Shown here: positions 63,140 through 64,000 of the stretch, piece by piece
Layout of the letters: each line of letters starts with the position of its first letter
Numbering within the stretch: position 1 is the stretch's first letter
Source of the DNA: an uncultured Pseudodesulfovibrio sp.
GTDB lineage: Bacteria; Desulfobacterota; Desulfovibrionia; Desulfovibrionales; Desulfovibrionaceae
NCBI RefSeq assembly: GCF_963675635.1
Contig: NZ_OY776488.1
Coordinates: 1,959,501-2,023,500 of the forward strand
Reading direction: 5' to 3'
DNA length: 64,000 nucleotides
Program-made: the position numbers and the translations under genes
Notes under the pieces: generated by a model
What the model was told of the DNA's origin: nothing
Seen by the model: the letters and a program-made list of their open reading frames with translations, nothing else
The model's database searches: none

Positions 63140-64000
63140 CTATTTCACAAAAAAATTGAACAGTGTTGTCTGTAAAAACTCCTGCCCCGGTGCAAGGGTC
63201 ACCTGAGGAAATTCCGGATGATTGGGAGCATCCACAAATCCCTGTGTCTCAAGGCAGAACCCTGACCTGGGACAATACATCAATCCGCCTTTGCCCGGCA
63301 ATAAATCAGGAATATGATTTCCAGAATAGAACTGCACCCCCGGACTTGTCGTCCAGACTTCCATTGCGCGCCCTGAAACAGGCTCGTACACGCTTGCAGC
63401 CAGGCGCAACCCAGGCCCGGTATCATCAAGCACATAATACTCGTCATATCCCTGTTCGGGAATACGACTCCCGATGGGCACCTCATTCGTAAAATCAAAC
63501 TGCGTACCTTCAACATTCGTCAGCCGTCCGGTAGGGATATTCTCAGTATCCATTGCAAGCGTCCGGCTGCCCTGAATGCACAATTCGTGTGCCAAACAAT
63601 CCGCTCCCGGACGGGCAGAAAGGTTGAAGTACGCGTGACTGGTCATATTCAAAACCGTAGGCTTATCGGTCACTGCCGCTATATCAAGCCGCAATCCGTG
63701 ATCGTTCAGGGTATATATGGCAGAACAGTCCACCTTTCCGGGATATCCTTGGTCCTGATCCGGACTGGTGTATCGCAAAAGCACCCCCGGCCCGTCCTCG
63801 GTCTCCATCGGCTCGGCATCCCATACCTGCCTATGAAAACCCATGCTACCGCCGTGCAGATGGTGTTCACCACAATTCTTCTCAAGCTCAATCAGATTCC
63901 CACCCAGTGAAAAACGGGCGTATCCGATTCGGTTGGCGACCCGTCCTATCAGGCTGCCGAAATAGCATTCGTCCGCGACATATGCCTCCAGCGACTCAAG
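63140..64000 (-). CDS. galM: Aldose 1-epimerase (5' end outside window)
   Basis: The visible 286 codons stay open to the window edge and match the mutarotase family: FGSLIGRVANRIG and HLHGGSMGFH near the start, then the catalytic His in NMTSHAYFNL and the catalytic Glu in FCLETQGFVDAPNHPEFP. It interconverts alpha and beta aldoses such as glucose and galactose. Only about 50-60 N-terminal residues seem to be missing. Its position at the head of a sugar importer operon points to aldohexose uptake. Confidence 0.93.
   Translation of the reverse strand, partial: LESLEAYVADECYFGSLIGRVANRIGYARFSLGGNLIELEKNCGEHHLHGGSMGFHRQVWDAEPMETEDGPGVLLRYTSPDQDQGYPGKVDCSAIYTLNDHGLRLDIAAVTDKPTVLNMTSHAYFNLSARPGADCLAHELCIQGSRTLAMDTENIPTGRLTNVEGTQFDFTNEVPIGSRIPEQGYDEYYVLDDTGPGLRLAASVYEPVSGRAMEVWTTSPGVQFYSGNHIPDLLPGKGGLMYCPRSGFCLETQGFVDAPNHPEFPQVTLAPGQEFLQTTLFNFFVK

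Noticed and set aside
1-64000. CRISPR array, prophage or restriction-modification system
   Set aside because: I saw no regularly spaced repeats, cas genes, phage structural genes or methyltransferase motifs anywhere in the window.

Overview
The window looks like chromosome from a Desulfovibrio/Pseudodesulfovibrio-type bacterium (Desulfobacterota). Pointers are a complete energy-converting Ech [NiFe] hydrogenase operon, a PAPS-reductase-family protein, many two-component and HD-GYP proteins, sigma-54 control, and a pair of peptidoglycan carboxypeptidase-type genes of the kind known from curved or helical bacteria. The genus is inferred from gene content; no rRNA is present to confirm it.

Layout. 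0-1.1 kb: the tail of an unknown gene and a DMT-family exporter. 1.2-6.4 kb: echABCDEF on the minus strand. 6.7-8.1 kb: a PAPS-reductase-like PP-loop protein, a PNPOx-fold protein and tRNA-Arg(ACG). 8.2-10.5 kb: an amino-acid ABC importer (binding protein and two permeases, no ATPase). 10.9-14.5 kb: a three-gene minus-strand operon encoding a Csd6-like YkuD/NTF2 protein, a coiled-coil inner-membrane protein and a Csd4/M99-like carboxypeptidase, which I read as a cell-curvature module. 14.6-19.4 kb: pyrE, purB, an FmdB zinc ribbon, a 36-residue basic protein with an odd in-frame Cys-rich continuation, small exported proteins and an acylphosphatase-like protein. 19.4-31 kb: signalling genes. These are a HAMP kinase with a sigma-54 activator, CheV, a catalytically degenerate DUF885 homologue, then a minus-strand set of periplasmic binding protein, hybrid kinase, single REC and GAF/HD-GYP.

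31.3-34.1 kb: an enlarged (941-residue) GlmS-like protein. 34.1-38.7 kb: a decayed region holding remnants of a DUF389 membrane protein, a CorA transporter and a REP-associated (Y1) transposase, with intact mscS-type, lapA-type and GFA-family genes among them. 38.7-43.7 kb: a DUF2721 protein, an HD-GYP protein and a REC-PAS-kinase-REC hybrid. 43.8-57.6 kb: a complete Tad/Flp pilus locus. Its minus-strand assembly operon (flp, cpaA, cpaB, cpaC, two small proteins, cpaE, cpaF, tadB, tadC, TPR-SPOR lipoprotein) and plus-strand TadE/TadG operon flank a sigma-54 activator gene. Each pilus transcript starts behind a perfect TGGCAC-N5-TTGC promoter. 57.7-64 kb: a TPR protein, then a minus-strand sugar ABC importer with aldose 1-epimerase, which is cut by the window end.

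The genes most worth following up are the shape operon, the self-contained sigma-54/Tad circuit, the binding-protein/kinase/HD-GYP cassette, the enlarged GlmS-like enzyme and the in-frame Cys-rich continuation of the small basic gene.
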